Origin: Rhodosporidiobolus odoratus
Taxonomy: Eukaryota > Basidiomycota > Microbotryomycetes > Sporidiobolales > Sporidiobolaceae
DNA length: 64,000 nucleotides
Assembly: GCA_034387635.1 (NCBI GenBank)
Contig: JAOANU010000015.1
Location: 586,579 to 650,578, forward strand
Reading direction: 5' to 3'
The translations under genes and the position numbers were made by a program. A model generated the notes under the pieces. The model did no database searches, had not been told where the DNA came from, and worked only from the letters and a program-made list of their open reading frames with translations. Positions 33,083 to 43,080 of this stretch are shown one piece after another (within the stretch, counting starts at the first letter, position 1; every line of letters starts with the position of its first letter).

Positions 33083-33835
33083 GTGAATCCAAGTACACTG
33101 TCCGGCCTAGCCGAGGTAGAGAGCATGCTATCTAGGGTGGTCGAGAAGATGCGCAGGGTGGACAGAAACTCGTACATGATGGAAGAGTGTACCTCCCAGC
33201 CTGACCCCGGTTCATCCTATCTTGACCCCCTGCTGACCTCCTTTTCCTCGTCTCCCACGGCGTCGCAGACTACGACTTGTTCTTCGCTGATGATGCTCAA
33301 GCCACTAACGCTGCCTCGCTGAAGTTCCTCGAGCCCGCTGCTCAATGGAAGAAGAAGCAGGCAGCGGCGGCGGAAGCTGCACCCGGAGTGCCGGCGGTGC
33401 AGGCGGAAGTGCTAGCTTTCGCTTGCTATAACGCCCCCATACCTTAAGTCTTCATTCCTTTCTCTCATTCATTCTTCCTCTTCGCGACTCGTCCGTTTGC
33501 GATCTTGTACTGCCATTTCCCTTTCCTTACACAGTAACCCCTTCCCGCCTACGTCGGTCTTGGTTGGGTCGGACTGGGAATGTTGAATGATCGGAATGGA
33601 CTTGTAGCTTGATGTTGTTGTCTCTTTCTTTTTCTTTAGCTTCAGCAACGAGGGTTTCATCACTGTTACCCTTGCTTACGTTGCTCACATACGCTACTAC
33701 AGCAAGTCTACCCTACCCACGCTGGTTCCGCGGCCTCCCTACGGGTTGACGTCGCTGGCCCCAGCAGGAAGAACCAGAGGGAATCAACGAGGATGATCGG
33801 TTGGCGGAGCAGGAGTACCAGGCCATGTGTACCCG
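33083..33835 (+). pseudogene. Duplicated CLF1 3'-end fragment, split by an insertion
   Basis: Bases 33089-33409 and 33767 to about 33825 match, with many substitutions, CLF1 bases about 31590-31950: [20 protein letters not shown] corresponds to a reading with LAEVESMLSRVVEKMRR, MEEC is kept, then the last CLF1 intron is present unspliced (CCCTGCTGACCTCC then the CACGGCGTCGCAG acceptor), followed by [20 protein letters not shown]. Retention of the intron means copying at DNA level, not from mRNA. There is no start, no promoter and only the last two exons, so it is a dead fragment. The insertion falls after GCAGGCGGAAG; the homology resumes with GAACCAGAGGGAATCAACG. Confidence 0.85.
33410..33766. 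mobile_element. Solo LTR-like insertion, 357 bp, with 5-bp target duplication
   Basis: Begins TGCTAGC and ends CCAGCA, so termini are TG...CA with a TGCT/AGCA inverted end. GGAAG precedes (33405-33409) and follows (33767-33771), while the uninterrupted CLF1 source has this site once. This is the structure of a solo LTR left by recombination. Sequence is unlike the copia LTRs nearby, so it belongs to another family. Orientation not determined. Confidence 0.75.
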
Positions 33836-34601
33836 AACATCAAGTGCATCCGGGTCGGGGAGTCCCGACAGAATGAGCCTGGTGTGCAAGAGCCATAAAT
33901 CGCTGTGGAGTTCCGTCGCCTTGCCGTGCCCTGAACGAGCCGTTCCTTTGAGGGCCAAGACGCAGTTTGAAGAACGGGAGCAACCGCTGACCTGAACATT
34001 ATCTGCAATTTTGTTTCCTGTTTTCTTCGTTGCCGTATGCTCTACGGGAACTCAATGACCATCTTACCCAACGCGCTCCGCGGTAAAATATCTGCTGAAT
34101 GCCTTGCATCTTCCCGACAGCCTCTACCGCAAAGCAAAACCCGAGCAACGTGCTGCTGCTGCTCTTCCCCCGCTGCAAATGTCAGATATGGACTTCCAGC
34201 CAACTTCTCGCCATATCACCATACTTCGAAACCCTCTTCGCATCCTCTTCTCCGAAATAGAGAATGCTTTCCTGTGTCCATCGGTCCCGTTGGACGGCGA
34301 CACCAGGGCAGAAACCCTTACTTTGGCCAACGGGATCTGATCGGGGACCGGGACTCCGTCATCCCCATCGAAACGGGGAAGGCGGCGTCGAGACGGGCGA
34401 GACGGGAGAAAAAGGTGGACAATTGCCCCACTGAAATCCTACCTCCACACCAGACAAGCAGGACAGAAAGAACGGCTTGAGAGACACAGTAGAGGGTGTT
34501 TAGACTGACTTAGAACGACAAGAGCCAGAAGTACAATGGGGAGACCTCTCCCTCTCTGCAGACCATTCCAAAGACCCAAAGACATGTGGGGTTTGCAAAC
34601 G
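33836..34601. other. Intergenic, no supported feature
   Basis: Lies between the CLF1 fragment and the copia element. Open frames at 34037-34480 have no recognisable domain. Confidence 0.35.
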
Positions 34602-34606
34602 GCTGA
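34602..34606. repeat. Target site duplication (left), GCTGA
   Basis: Identical to 40258-40262 and directly abuts the LTR end. Confidence 0.9.
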
Positions 34607-35018
34607 TGTAGCGATATGATGCCTCGCTAGAGGCGAGAGAGAACGAAGTGTGAACGGTGTATGGTATAGCAGCTAACTAAGAAAGGACTACTTACCTAGA
34701 GGCGAGAGAGAACGAAGTGTGAACGGTGAAGAAGAGAAAGGAAAGAAAGGAAGACGAGGTTATATAGGGAAGTGTAGGTAGTACGACGGACTGTCTCACA
34801 ATTCTCCCAGGCACGAAGGTAACACCGACGAAGGAGGGATAGGAACAACTTGGGAAAGGTAGTGGCTAACCAAAGAAGTAACGGAGAACAAGAACCGAGG
34901 TGAAGCGAAGCAAGAAAGAGGGAAGAAAGATTCATCTCTCCTACTTCGACCTTCCCAAACCAAACATCAACTCCTCCTCAAGTCTTCCGCCCACCCTGTA
35001 CTACTCTCGCAACCAACA
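34607..35018 (-). repeat. LTR of copia element (3' LTR in element orientation)
   Basis: 412 bp, near-identical to 39846-40257. The LTR itself holds a short chance frame repeated in both copies. Confidence 0.92.
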
Positions 35019-35025
35019 CTCCTCC

Positions 35026-38000
35026 TTAACGAGATCCCCAACCACCAGCGGCCTCTGGCCAACCAACCAATCCGATCATACTCCCTAATTCCTTAGCCCG
35101 CTTAGCGGGAAGAGCCTTCGTAAGAAGGTCGGCAGGATTCTCGACGCCGGAAACCCATTCGACGTTGACGAAGCCACGTTCGATTTGCTCGCGAATGTAG
35201 CGAAGCTTGACGTCGTGGTGCTTCTGATGTTCAACGTAGTCGGGGGAACGAAGAGAATTAACGCCGGAGAGATTGTCGGAGCGGATGGTGAGAGGGGTGT
35301 CGTTACCGATGGGAAGAGAGGAGAGAAGGGAGGAATACCACTCGAGCTCGACCAACCCGGTCGACATCGCCGACAGCTCAGCCTGAAAGGTAGAGCGAGT
35401 GACGGACGATTGAAGGCGGGAGATGGTAGAAAGAGGAGAACCATCGAGGGTAAGAATGATGCCGGAAGTAGACTTCCTCGAAGAGAGGTTGCCGGCGAAA
35501 TCGGAATCGACAAATGCGACTAAACCTTCTCCCTTCTTCATGTCGAGACCGAGAGAAAGGCCGACAGAGGAAGTAACCGAAAGATAGGCGAAAATGCGCT
35601 TGACGAGGTTCCAATGATGAGGGCCCGGGTTAGAGGAGAACCTGGAGGCGACGCCGACCGCGAATTGGATATCGGGCCGAGTCGTCGCGATGAAAAGGAG
35701 GGAACCGACGGCGGAAAGGTACTCGCTCGTACGAACTGGTTGTCCTTCATGAGCGACGTATTTAACGTCAGGCTGGATAGGAAGATGAAGTGGCTTGACG
35801 TCCTCGAAGTTGTGAAGCTTGAGGGCCTTTATAATGTGGTTCTCGACGCGGACGACGACTTTGCCGGAAAGGTGGTCGTATTCGATCTCGCGACCGAGAA
35901 ACGTCTGGCCATTGAGGGGTCCTTGAAAGGTAATGTCGAACTCTTCGTCGACCTGAGAAAGGATGTTAGAGACGACGGACTCCTTACCAGCGATCATGCC
36001 GTCGTCGACGTAGACGAGGTAGAGGACGAAATCGGCACCTATGCGGCCGAGATAAAGAGTGGCCTCGTCCGAGACTGCGACCAACCCAAACTCCTTGAAC
36101 TTCCGTAAGAAGATGAAAGGCTCGCCCGGATTGAGGAAGTCCGTAGGCGGCCCGAAGGAGACGGTAAACCTCGTTCTCACGCCCCTCGACCTCAAGATGC
36201 GGTGGCTGTTTGATGAAGACCGGCTCACCGCTCGTCTGAACATTCGCGCCGAGGTAGGCCTTGGCGAAGTCGGTAAGCCAGACGGGAAGACGGTAACGAG
36301 ATGCGAGGATAAGAAAGAGAGAAACGAGGTCCCATTTCGGGAGAGGGGTGAAGGTTGGGCCGAAGGTCGAGAGAAAGGGAATGGTTTTACAACCTTGAAC
36401 GACTAACCTCGACTTGAGCTCCGCCTCCTTCTTTGAAGGAGAAAGACGGGCATCGAGGTGCCATCTCGTACCTAGAACTTTCATTCCAGGGAATGGTTTA
36501 TAAAGTTTGGACGAGACGGCGCCCTGTTTCTTGAACCCATCCCACTCCTCAATGAAGCCGGCCCTCCATTCATCCGAGTAGATCGAGGACAAAGCCTCTT
36601 TCGAATTCCTCGGAGTACTGGGAGGGGGACGGTCTCCGATTGAGAAGGTCTTCTTGACGTTGGCAAGAGCCGTGTCAGAGGAAGCGAAGCCAGATAAATA
36701 GAACAGGGCATAGTGATCGCCTTCATCCGGCTCGAAGGCAACGGGAATCAGGACGACCCCTACGACGTCCGAATCGGAAGTATCGAAAGAGGGAGATAGC
36801 GAACCGAGACGCTCGGCGCGAGAGCGTTCGGAGAGATTTGGATAGGGCTCCTCCTCGTCCCCAATGCGAGTGAGAACGGGAGTGGAGGAGGGAGAGAAAG
36901 AAGTAGGAGCTGCGGGGGAGGTAGTCGTTCTCCAACCGCCGAAGGGGAAAATAGCGCCCGGCGAATAAATCGGCGACGACGAATAAGTCCCGCTCCTCTC
37001 CTTCTTGGAGAGCAGCTCGGAAGCTTGCTTCTCCTCGGCGAGGTCCTCATCATCCCAAAAGTAATCATCGTCTTCAACATCCCGAGAACCTAAATCCTCC
37101 GGCTCCCTCTTCGCGACTGAAAACATCCTTTGCCCAACGAAGATTCGTCCCTGGGGCACCCGTCTCCTGGACGCGATACGCCTTACGGCCGCGACCTTCT
37201 CCAACGCCAAGGAAGATGCCCTGTACAGCCTTATTGCCGAAGGTAGCGCGTCGGGATCGTGGATCCAGACGTCTTGGCCGAGGACGAGAGGCGCGGAGAG
37301 AGAGAAGAAGGGAGAATGCCGGCCAAAGAGAAAATGATGAGGGGTTTCTCCTCGGTTAGGGGAATAGGGAAGGTTCTGGGTAAGGAAGAGTGCGAAGAAG
37401 AAGACCTCCGCCCAATACTTCTGGCTAAGGTTGGCCGAAGCAAGGAGAACGGTAACGCGATCCTTAATGGTGCGCACGAAGTGTTCGGAACGACCGTTCT
37501 GCTGCGGGGTATAGGGAACGGAGTAGGAATGGGTGATGTTTTCGTCGGCGAGCATCGACTCGAAGGCTTTAGAGGTATACTTGGTGCCGTTGTCGGTCTG
37601 AAGGATGGTCGTCGAGGAAACGGGAACCCGGGAGTCCTTGAACCTTTCGCGAAGTCGAGCGATGATCTTGCGAGAGGCGGAAAGAACCTCCGTCTTGTCC
37701 TTAAGAGGTTCTCCATCAACCCAACCGCTAGCCTCGTCGACGAAGATGACAAAGTATTTGGCGTCCCCCCACGACTTAAAGCGGAAGGGGCCAGCGAGGT
37801 CGGAATGGAAACGCTCGAATGGTTTCGAAGCGTGCTTCTCGGAGATGGGGAAAGGAAGACGGGTGGTCGTGCCGAGGCGACAGGCGGGACAGGATTTCTC
37901 GAAGAACTTGTTGATGTCGGTCGTGGTAAATCCTTTTACGGCGCCGAGGCGAAGTAAGTCGCGCATCGCTCCTTTGCCGGGGTGACCGAAGCGAAGGTGA

Positions 38001-39505
38001 GCGATAGAGACGGCTTCAACGCGACTGTCGACGGAAGAAGAGATAATGGCGGCGACGGGATCTTCGAGAGTGACCTGAGGAATGCGCTGAGCGCCCGTAA
38101 CGGCAGAAAGGACGACGGAACGAGACGAGGGAGCGAGGATACGATAGCCGGATTTCGACGCTTCGAGAGTGAAGTCGGCGTCGAGGAAACGACCGGTGAA
38201 AATGAGGTTAAAGGCGCTTGAGGGAACGTGTAAGGCGTCCTTAAGAAGAACCGTCTTTGCCCCAGAAGGGGTAAGCGAGACGATAGGGACGCTCCCGACT
38301 CCGACGACGAGTTGCTGAGAACCGTTGACGGTGATGAGGGACCTCGGCGAGAGCTTATATTCGGTAAACCTCGACCGATCGGCGACGACGTGGCTGCTCG
38401 CACACGAGTCCAAGTAGAACGAGGTGGGCGCCTGATAGTCGTCGTCTACCACTTCGATGGTGGCAGCAGAATAATCGACCTTCTCCGTCCCTCCCGACCC
38501 TCCGCCCGAGCCTCCATTCTTCCCTCCTCCACCTCTACCCTTCTTCCCTCCATCGTTGCCATTACCCGACCCTCCAGACCCTAACTTATTCTTTGGGTTG
38601 GAAGGGTTCGACCAACACTTCTCCGGATCATGGTTCGGCGCGATCTGCTGGCAGTGCTTGCACTTCGGACGAGTCGTCTTCCTACCACCGGTAGAGTTTG
38701 CGGAGGATTTCAAAGCGGTCACAAGGGCCGATGAAGACGAAGAAGAGGAATTGCCGAGGATCAAGGAAGAAGGAGAGTCAGAAGAAGAGGTAGAGACGGA
38801 ACGTTGACGATTATGCTCGTTCCGGACAGCGGCGATAACATGGAGGGGATCAAACTCCGAATGCTCGGCTTGGCGATAGACGGTAATCCACGACTGCCAG
38901 AGAGCGGAGGAAGGGAGGGCGGAGAAGATGAACTCGGAGTAGATGAGGTTGAGCTGGCGTTGATCGGCACGAATAGACTCGGTCGAGGAAGAGATATCGG
39001 GAACTTCACGAGAGAGAGTAAAGTTGATAGCCCGAGACGACGCGAGAATTTCCTCGTGGATATCGAGGAGTTTGCCGACATCGTTGCCAGCGCGGCTCTT
39101 GGCGGAAAGGAGGGAGGCGATGATACCTTGAACGGTAACTTGGTCGGTGAGCTCGAATCGATTGCGAAGGTACTCCCAAGCTGCCGACGAATTGTAGCCG
39201 GTAAGCTGATTGGTGAGAGTGTTGCTGACCTTGGCGTAAATGATGTTGAGCGCCCGATCCTCGCCGGATTCCCATCTCTCAATCGCCCTAAGCTCTTCCG
39301 CCGTAGGCGCCGCCGGGTCCACCACCGTAGGTCGAGCAGGTGGAGTTTGCTGGACCATATCCCATACTCCTCCCGTCCTAAGCGCCCGCTCCATCCTAAG
39401 CTTCCATCCCTGAAAGTCCTTCCCGGTCTTGCTCAGCGTGTCGACGTTCTTGAGATAGGCGTAGACGCCAGAATCCGAAGGAAGAGGACGTTGAGCGGCC
39501 ATCAC
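35026..39505 (-). CDS. Copia gag-pol polyprotein, one frame break in RT
   Basis: First frame 39505 to about 36110, second about 36115 to 35026. Gag-like start (LSKTGKDFQGWKLRMERALR) is followed by a zinc knuckle CKHCQQIAPNHDPEKCW, protease site FYLDSCASSHVVADRS (D-S-C-A in place of D-S/T-G-A), GAG-pre-integrase HLRFGHPGKGAMRDLLRLGA with CPACRLGTTTRLPF, integrase core (FHSDLAGPF, LQTDNGTKY, TPQQNGRSEHFVRTIKD, the D-D-E triad), reverse transcriptase (LTDFAKAYLGANVQ, LYLVYVDDGM) and RNase H ending with VEWVSGVENPADLLTKALPA. The frame changes at about 36101-36130, inside RT between YGLPQSG and FKEFGL; copia elements do not normally frameshift there, so it is probably a mutation or sequencing error making this copy non-autonomous. 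Confidence 0.9.
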
Positions 39506-39845
39506 GATAGGAAGAGGAGGTGAAGAAAGTGCAGAAGCGAACTGAGAAGGTCCGGGTAGAGGAGAGGCGGGGGCTGGAGAGTTCCGACGGGAGAAGATGT
39601 AACTACCGGGTGATTCACCGGGTAAGTTGACGACTACGGATTCAGGTGGAACGAGGAGAGCCGAAGGAAAAGTAGTCCGAGTGGAAGAGGAGGGTAGTAC
39701 GGGGGGAGTTGTCGCTATAGGCGACTGATCTGGTGAGGTAGCGACCGGAGTGGTTGAACCGGAAATGGTGGTGACCGTTCAAACGATCAGCGTAAGCCTA
39801 GAGTGTCGCGGACGTTATAGTCGGCGAGAGCTCTGACTGCGAATC

Positions 39846-40257
39846 TGTAGCGATATGATGCCTCGCTAGAGGCGAGAGAGAACGAAGTGTGAACGGTGTA
39901 TGGTATAGCAGCTAACTAAGAAAGGACTACTTACCTAGAGGCGAGAGAGAACGAAGTGTGAACGGTGAAGAAGAGAAAGGAAAGAAAGGAAGACGAGGTT
40001 ATATAGGGAAGTGTAGGTAGTACGACGGACTGTCTCACAATTCTCCCAGGCACGAAGGTAACACCGACGAAGGAGGGATAGGAACAACTTGGGAAAGGTA
40101 GTGGCTAACCAAAGAAGTAACGGAGAACAAGAACCGAGGTGAAGCGAAGCAAGAAAGAGGGAAGAAAGATTCATCTCTCCTACTTCGACCTTCCCAAACC
40201 AAACATCAACTCCTCCTCAAGTCTTCCGCCCACCCTGAACTACTCTCGCAACCAACA
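39846..40257 (-). repeat. LTR of copia element (5' LTR in element orientation)
   Basis: 412 bp partner of 34607-35018; promoter LTR for the minus-strand transcript. The primer-binding site should start at 39845 and run leftwards (element reads GATTCGCAGTCAGAGC); I could not match it to a tRNA. Confidence 0.9.
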
Positions 40258-40262
40258 GCTGA
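40258..40262. repeat. Target site duplication (right), GCTGA
   Basis: Identical to 34602-34606 and directly abuts the LTR end. Confidence 0.9.
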
Positions 40263-40832
40263 CTCTATCCTTGAAGCTGTGGCATACAGCCTGCAATCAG
40301 TAAGACACTACAGGCAGTGTGCAAAGCTTTCTCTTCATTGAGGAGCTCAACTTACCAGCTTGCCTTTGGCTTGCATGTGGGCTCTGGTAAACCTCCAAGC
40401 TGGATAGCAGGCTCCAATTGTACTAAACAGGATATATCACGTTCTGGAGACGTGCTAGCAATGCGTCCGCGTCTCTAGAAGCTGCCGACACCTCTTTTGA
40501 TCTCAGGGGTCCGACAGGCCCCTTCCGGTCAGGCAGTAATTCTCTACAGGGTAGGCCAACGGGACCGGGCGTGAGCCGGTCTGACCGGGGCAACAGGTGC
40601 CCGTCCCCGTTCGGGCCCCGTTGACCGGGAAGGCATTCTCTACTTCAAAACCCTTCCTGTTGTCCCTACATACACTTCCCGGCCATCAACAAGCGACGAT
40701 ACTCCTCTGGAAGACTCCAACGATGAGTGTGATCGTCAACTGCGGGCTATGTCACTGGACGGGCTCGCGCCTCGTTTGCCTCCCTCTTCTTCCTCTTCCT
40801 TCTGAACCTTCACGATTGACAAAGCCTGTTAT
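40263..40832. other. Spacer between copia element and solo LTR
   Basis: No gene or recognised repeat. Confidence 0.35.
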
Positions 40833-41164
40833 TGTTGGTTGCGAGAGCAGTTCAGGGTGGGCAGAAGACTTGAGGAGGAGTTGATGTTTGGTTTGGGAAG
40901 GTCAAAGTTGGACAGACAAATCTTTCTTCCCTCTTTCCTGCTTCGCTCTACTTTGATTCTTGTTCTCCTTCACTTCTTTGGTTAGCCTCTACCTTTCCCA
41001 AGTTGTTCCTATCCCTCCTTTGTCGGTATCACCTTCATGCCTGGGAGAATTGTGAGACAGTCCGTCACTTCCCTATATAACCTCGTCTTCCTTTCTTTCC
41101 TTTCTTTCCTTCACCGTTCACACTTTGTTCTCTCTCGCCTCTAGCAAGGCTTCATATCGCTACA
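40833..41164 (+). mobile_element. Solo LTR of the same copia family, inverted and diverged
   Basis: TGTTGGTTGCGAGAG at the left end and CATATCGCTACA at the right end match the reverse complement of the intact LTRs, including CTTCCCTATATAACCTCG and GAATTGTGAGACAGTCCGTC. It is shorter (332 bp) and carries scattered substitutions and deletions. Flanks GTTAT and GAAAT do not form a clean target duplication, so this copy is old or arose by recombination between elements. Confidence 0.85.
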
Positions 41165-41665
41165 GAAATGAACGATTGAGGACCGGGTTCTTCTTCACAG
41201 CTTCTTGTCCAAGAACTCTCTTTCATTTTCTGCTGCCCTTTCTTGCAGCTGTCCGTGCTGCAAGTCCTGAATCGACACTCATGGCCCCGACACTGCTCGA
41301 GATGACCTCCTTGGTCCAAGCGAAATAGAGACGCAGACAGACCGGCCAGAGATTTTGCTGGGATGCAGGCCTTAATTCGCCACTTCTGCTTGTCCCGCCG
41401 CTGGCATCCTTCTTTATACTAAGTCTTGCCTCCGCCTCTCGCGCTGCCTACTGTCGCCGATGGTATTTTGCTGCGCTTCGCAACTTTCTCGACCGAAATG
41501 CCTGCTCAACAGACAACCTTCACTGCACATCTACTCGCCGTTTCCTTCGCGGATGACCCCAGGCAGTAGATACTTGAGGTTCCTTGCCGCCTCCGGCTGC
41601 TCCTTCGGCAGAACCTTGATACAATTCTCCAAATTCCCCCGCGCCGCTAAACGCATCCACGTATA
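41165..41665. other. Intergenic, no supported gene
   Basis: No domain or splice structure. Short frames on both strands only. Confidence 0.3.
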
Positions 41666-42519
41666 CTAGTCGTCCTTGGGCATCCCAGGCGCCGGATGCC
41701 GAAGCAAGCACGTCGCCGTCGCGCTCGCCAGGAGGTAACGATGAAGTCGAGCCCACCATTTGGTCTCATGGAACGGCTCGTCTCGGTAGTGGATGTTTTG
41801 GCCGGGGATTTTCATGCAGCCCCAGGCGTACATCGAGTAGTGAGAGGCGAGGAGGAGGGGGAGGGAGACGGGACTGGCGTTTTTGAAAGGGTCTTTGCCG
41901 TTCTTTTCCCAGACTAGCCATTCAAGTTGGCGGAAGATGAGGGAAGATGGAGAGTTGGGATTGACCCCAAGAGGAGTGGAGGGTTTTCGGGTCGGTCAAG
42001 AGTCAGTTGATATCGCCCTGCACTAGAGAATGCCGTGTGAGTGGGCAATGGACCAAGGCGGACGCGCAAGTAGACTCACCGTTAACCCTCCGCGCATAAC
42101 TGAATTGGGCGAGGCATTGTACAATCCTTGCATGCTGTGTTATCCTTTCAATGGAGGATGTAGGAAGAATTCGCTCTCGTGTACGATGTGGCGAACGGAG
42201 AGGATGTACTCGACCTCCTTGGTGCTGAGGTTGCGCCATCGGAACGGGTTGGCCTTGTTTTTGCCGCAAACCATTTTGTGGGCGTGCCATACCTGTAAGA
42301 CGCGTCTGGTCAGCTCAGGATACTGAAACCTCACCAGTACCAGCGAATGGAAGCGAAGGTAACGAACCAAGGTCTGATGATCTCGGCAGCCGAAAAAATG
42401 TCAATACCGGCTACACGGCAACGCTGGCAGCGATCGTTGGCATCTTGACCGCAGACGATGCAGAAAGTTGCTCTAGCGGAGTCTGGGAGGAAGGCGCATC
42501 GGAGGCCCAGCAATTCCAT
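41666..42519 (-). pseudogene. MYND zinc-finger gene (copy E), frame-broken singleton
   Basis: Start ATG 42519 leads into ATFCIVCGQDANDRCQRCRV; the next finger strand needs a frame change at a six-T run (42396-42401 on the plus strand as A6), after which GCRDHQTL is read and a GTTCGT donor follows. After the acceptor, VWHAHKMVCGKNKANPFRWR completes the finger with H-x3-C, and LSTKEVEYILSVRHIVHESE leads to TAA (42140-42142). Homology-like reading then continues in other frames (CLAQFSYARRVNG; further down EWLVWEKNGKDPFKNASPVS and CMKIPGQNIHYRDEPFHETK) to a TAG at 41666-41668. At least two frame breaks argue for a pseudogene, but the first is in a homopolymer and could be a sequencing error. No divergent partner like B or D was found on its other side. 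Confidence 0.6.
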
Positions 42520-42797
42520 GGCGAGCGCTTCTAAGGCGAAGACGGAGGACGAAGCGAGTTTCGGGCGGTCGAACGTCGGACGGCGAGACGAACGCGAGAC
42601 GAGCGGTAGCTCGAGGGTTCTGACGAGCTGTCGAAGGTGCCTTCAGCGCGCTGCAGGTATGAAGAATGCGAGAAGTTTGCGGCGATGAGGAAGAGGACCG
42701 AGGACCTCAAGTACGACGTCGGAGCCTTGAGAGCGAGGCGGATGAAGTGTTCGGGGTAGCCCGATGCCCGCGAGAGCGATTGCTGTACTCAGAAAGG

Positions 42798-42807
42798 TAT
42801 ATATAAG
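42798..42807 (+). promoter_or_regulatory. TATA box candidate upstream of 967-aa membrane protein gene
   Basis: TATATATAAG on the plus strand, 274 bp before ATG 43081; suits a long 5' leader. Confidence 0.45.
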
Positions 42808-43080
42808 AGGGTGTTCTAAATCCGGGTTTGGCTGTTTGTGGGACGAGGGGGAAACAAAGCGGGTCTCCCTCACTCTTCCCACGACCAAACGCTAGATCTG
42901 CTTGCTATATACTTGGATCCACTCTCTGACTACCTCCCTGCCGGTCACAGTCAGTCCGCCCACGCTCTTCTGCCGTCGTCGTTGTGCTGACGGTTCCGTT
43001 CCTCCTCTCGACAGACTCTTAAGCCACCGACCTTCAACACAGCAGCAAAGACTCAGGCAGCGAACAACAGCGCTCTTGTA

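Larger units (their letters stand above)
34607..40257 (-). mobile_element. Ty1/copia LTR retrotransposon (5.65 kb), complete with LTRs and target duplication
   Basis: Two 412-bp LTRs (34607-35018 and 39846-40257) flank one gag-pol region read on the minus strand. Target duplication GCTGA occurs at 34602-34606 and 40258-40262. In element orientation the LTR starts TGTTGGTTGC and ends TCGCTACA; a CCTATATAAC TATA-like box lies within it. A purine tract (AAGGAGGAG) sits just before the 3' LTR. Domain order gag, protease, integrase, reverse transcriptase, RNase H defines the copia (Pseudoviridae) superfamily. The two LTRs differ at one base that I could see (T/A near their ends), pointing to a recent insertion. 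The pol frame is broken once in the RT region. Confidence 0.93.

Noticed and set aside
33410..33766. Possible extended intron or intact CLF1 paralogue
   Set aside because: TG...CA ends and the 5-bp duplication against the CLF1 empty site show an insertion instead.
35185..39523. Plus-strand frames across the copia element
   Set aside because: Antisense shadows of gag-pol; no start context or domains.
34696..40174. Identical 79-codon frames at 34696-34935 and 39935-40174
   Set aside because: They lie in the two LTRs and repeat because the LTRs are identical; no evidence they are translated.
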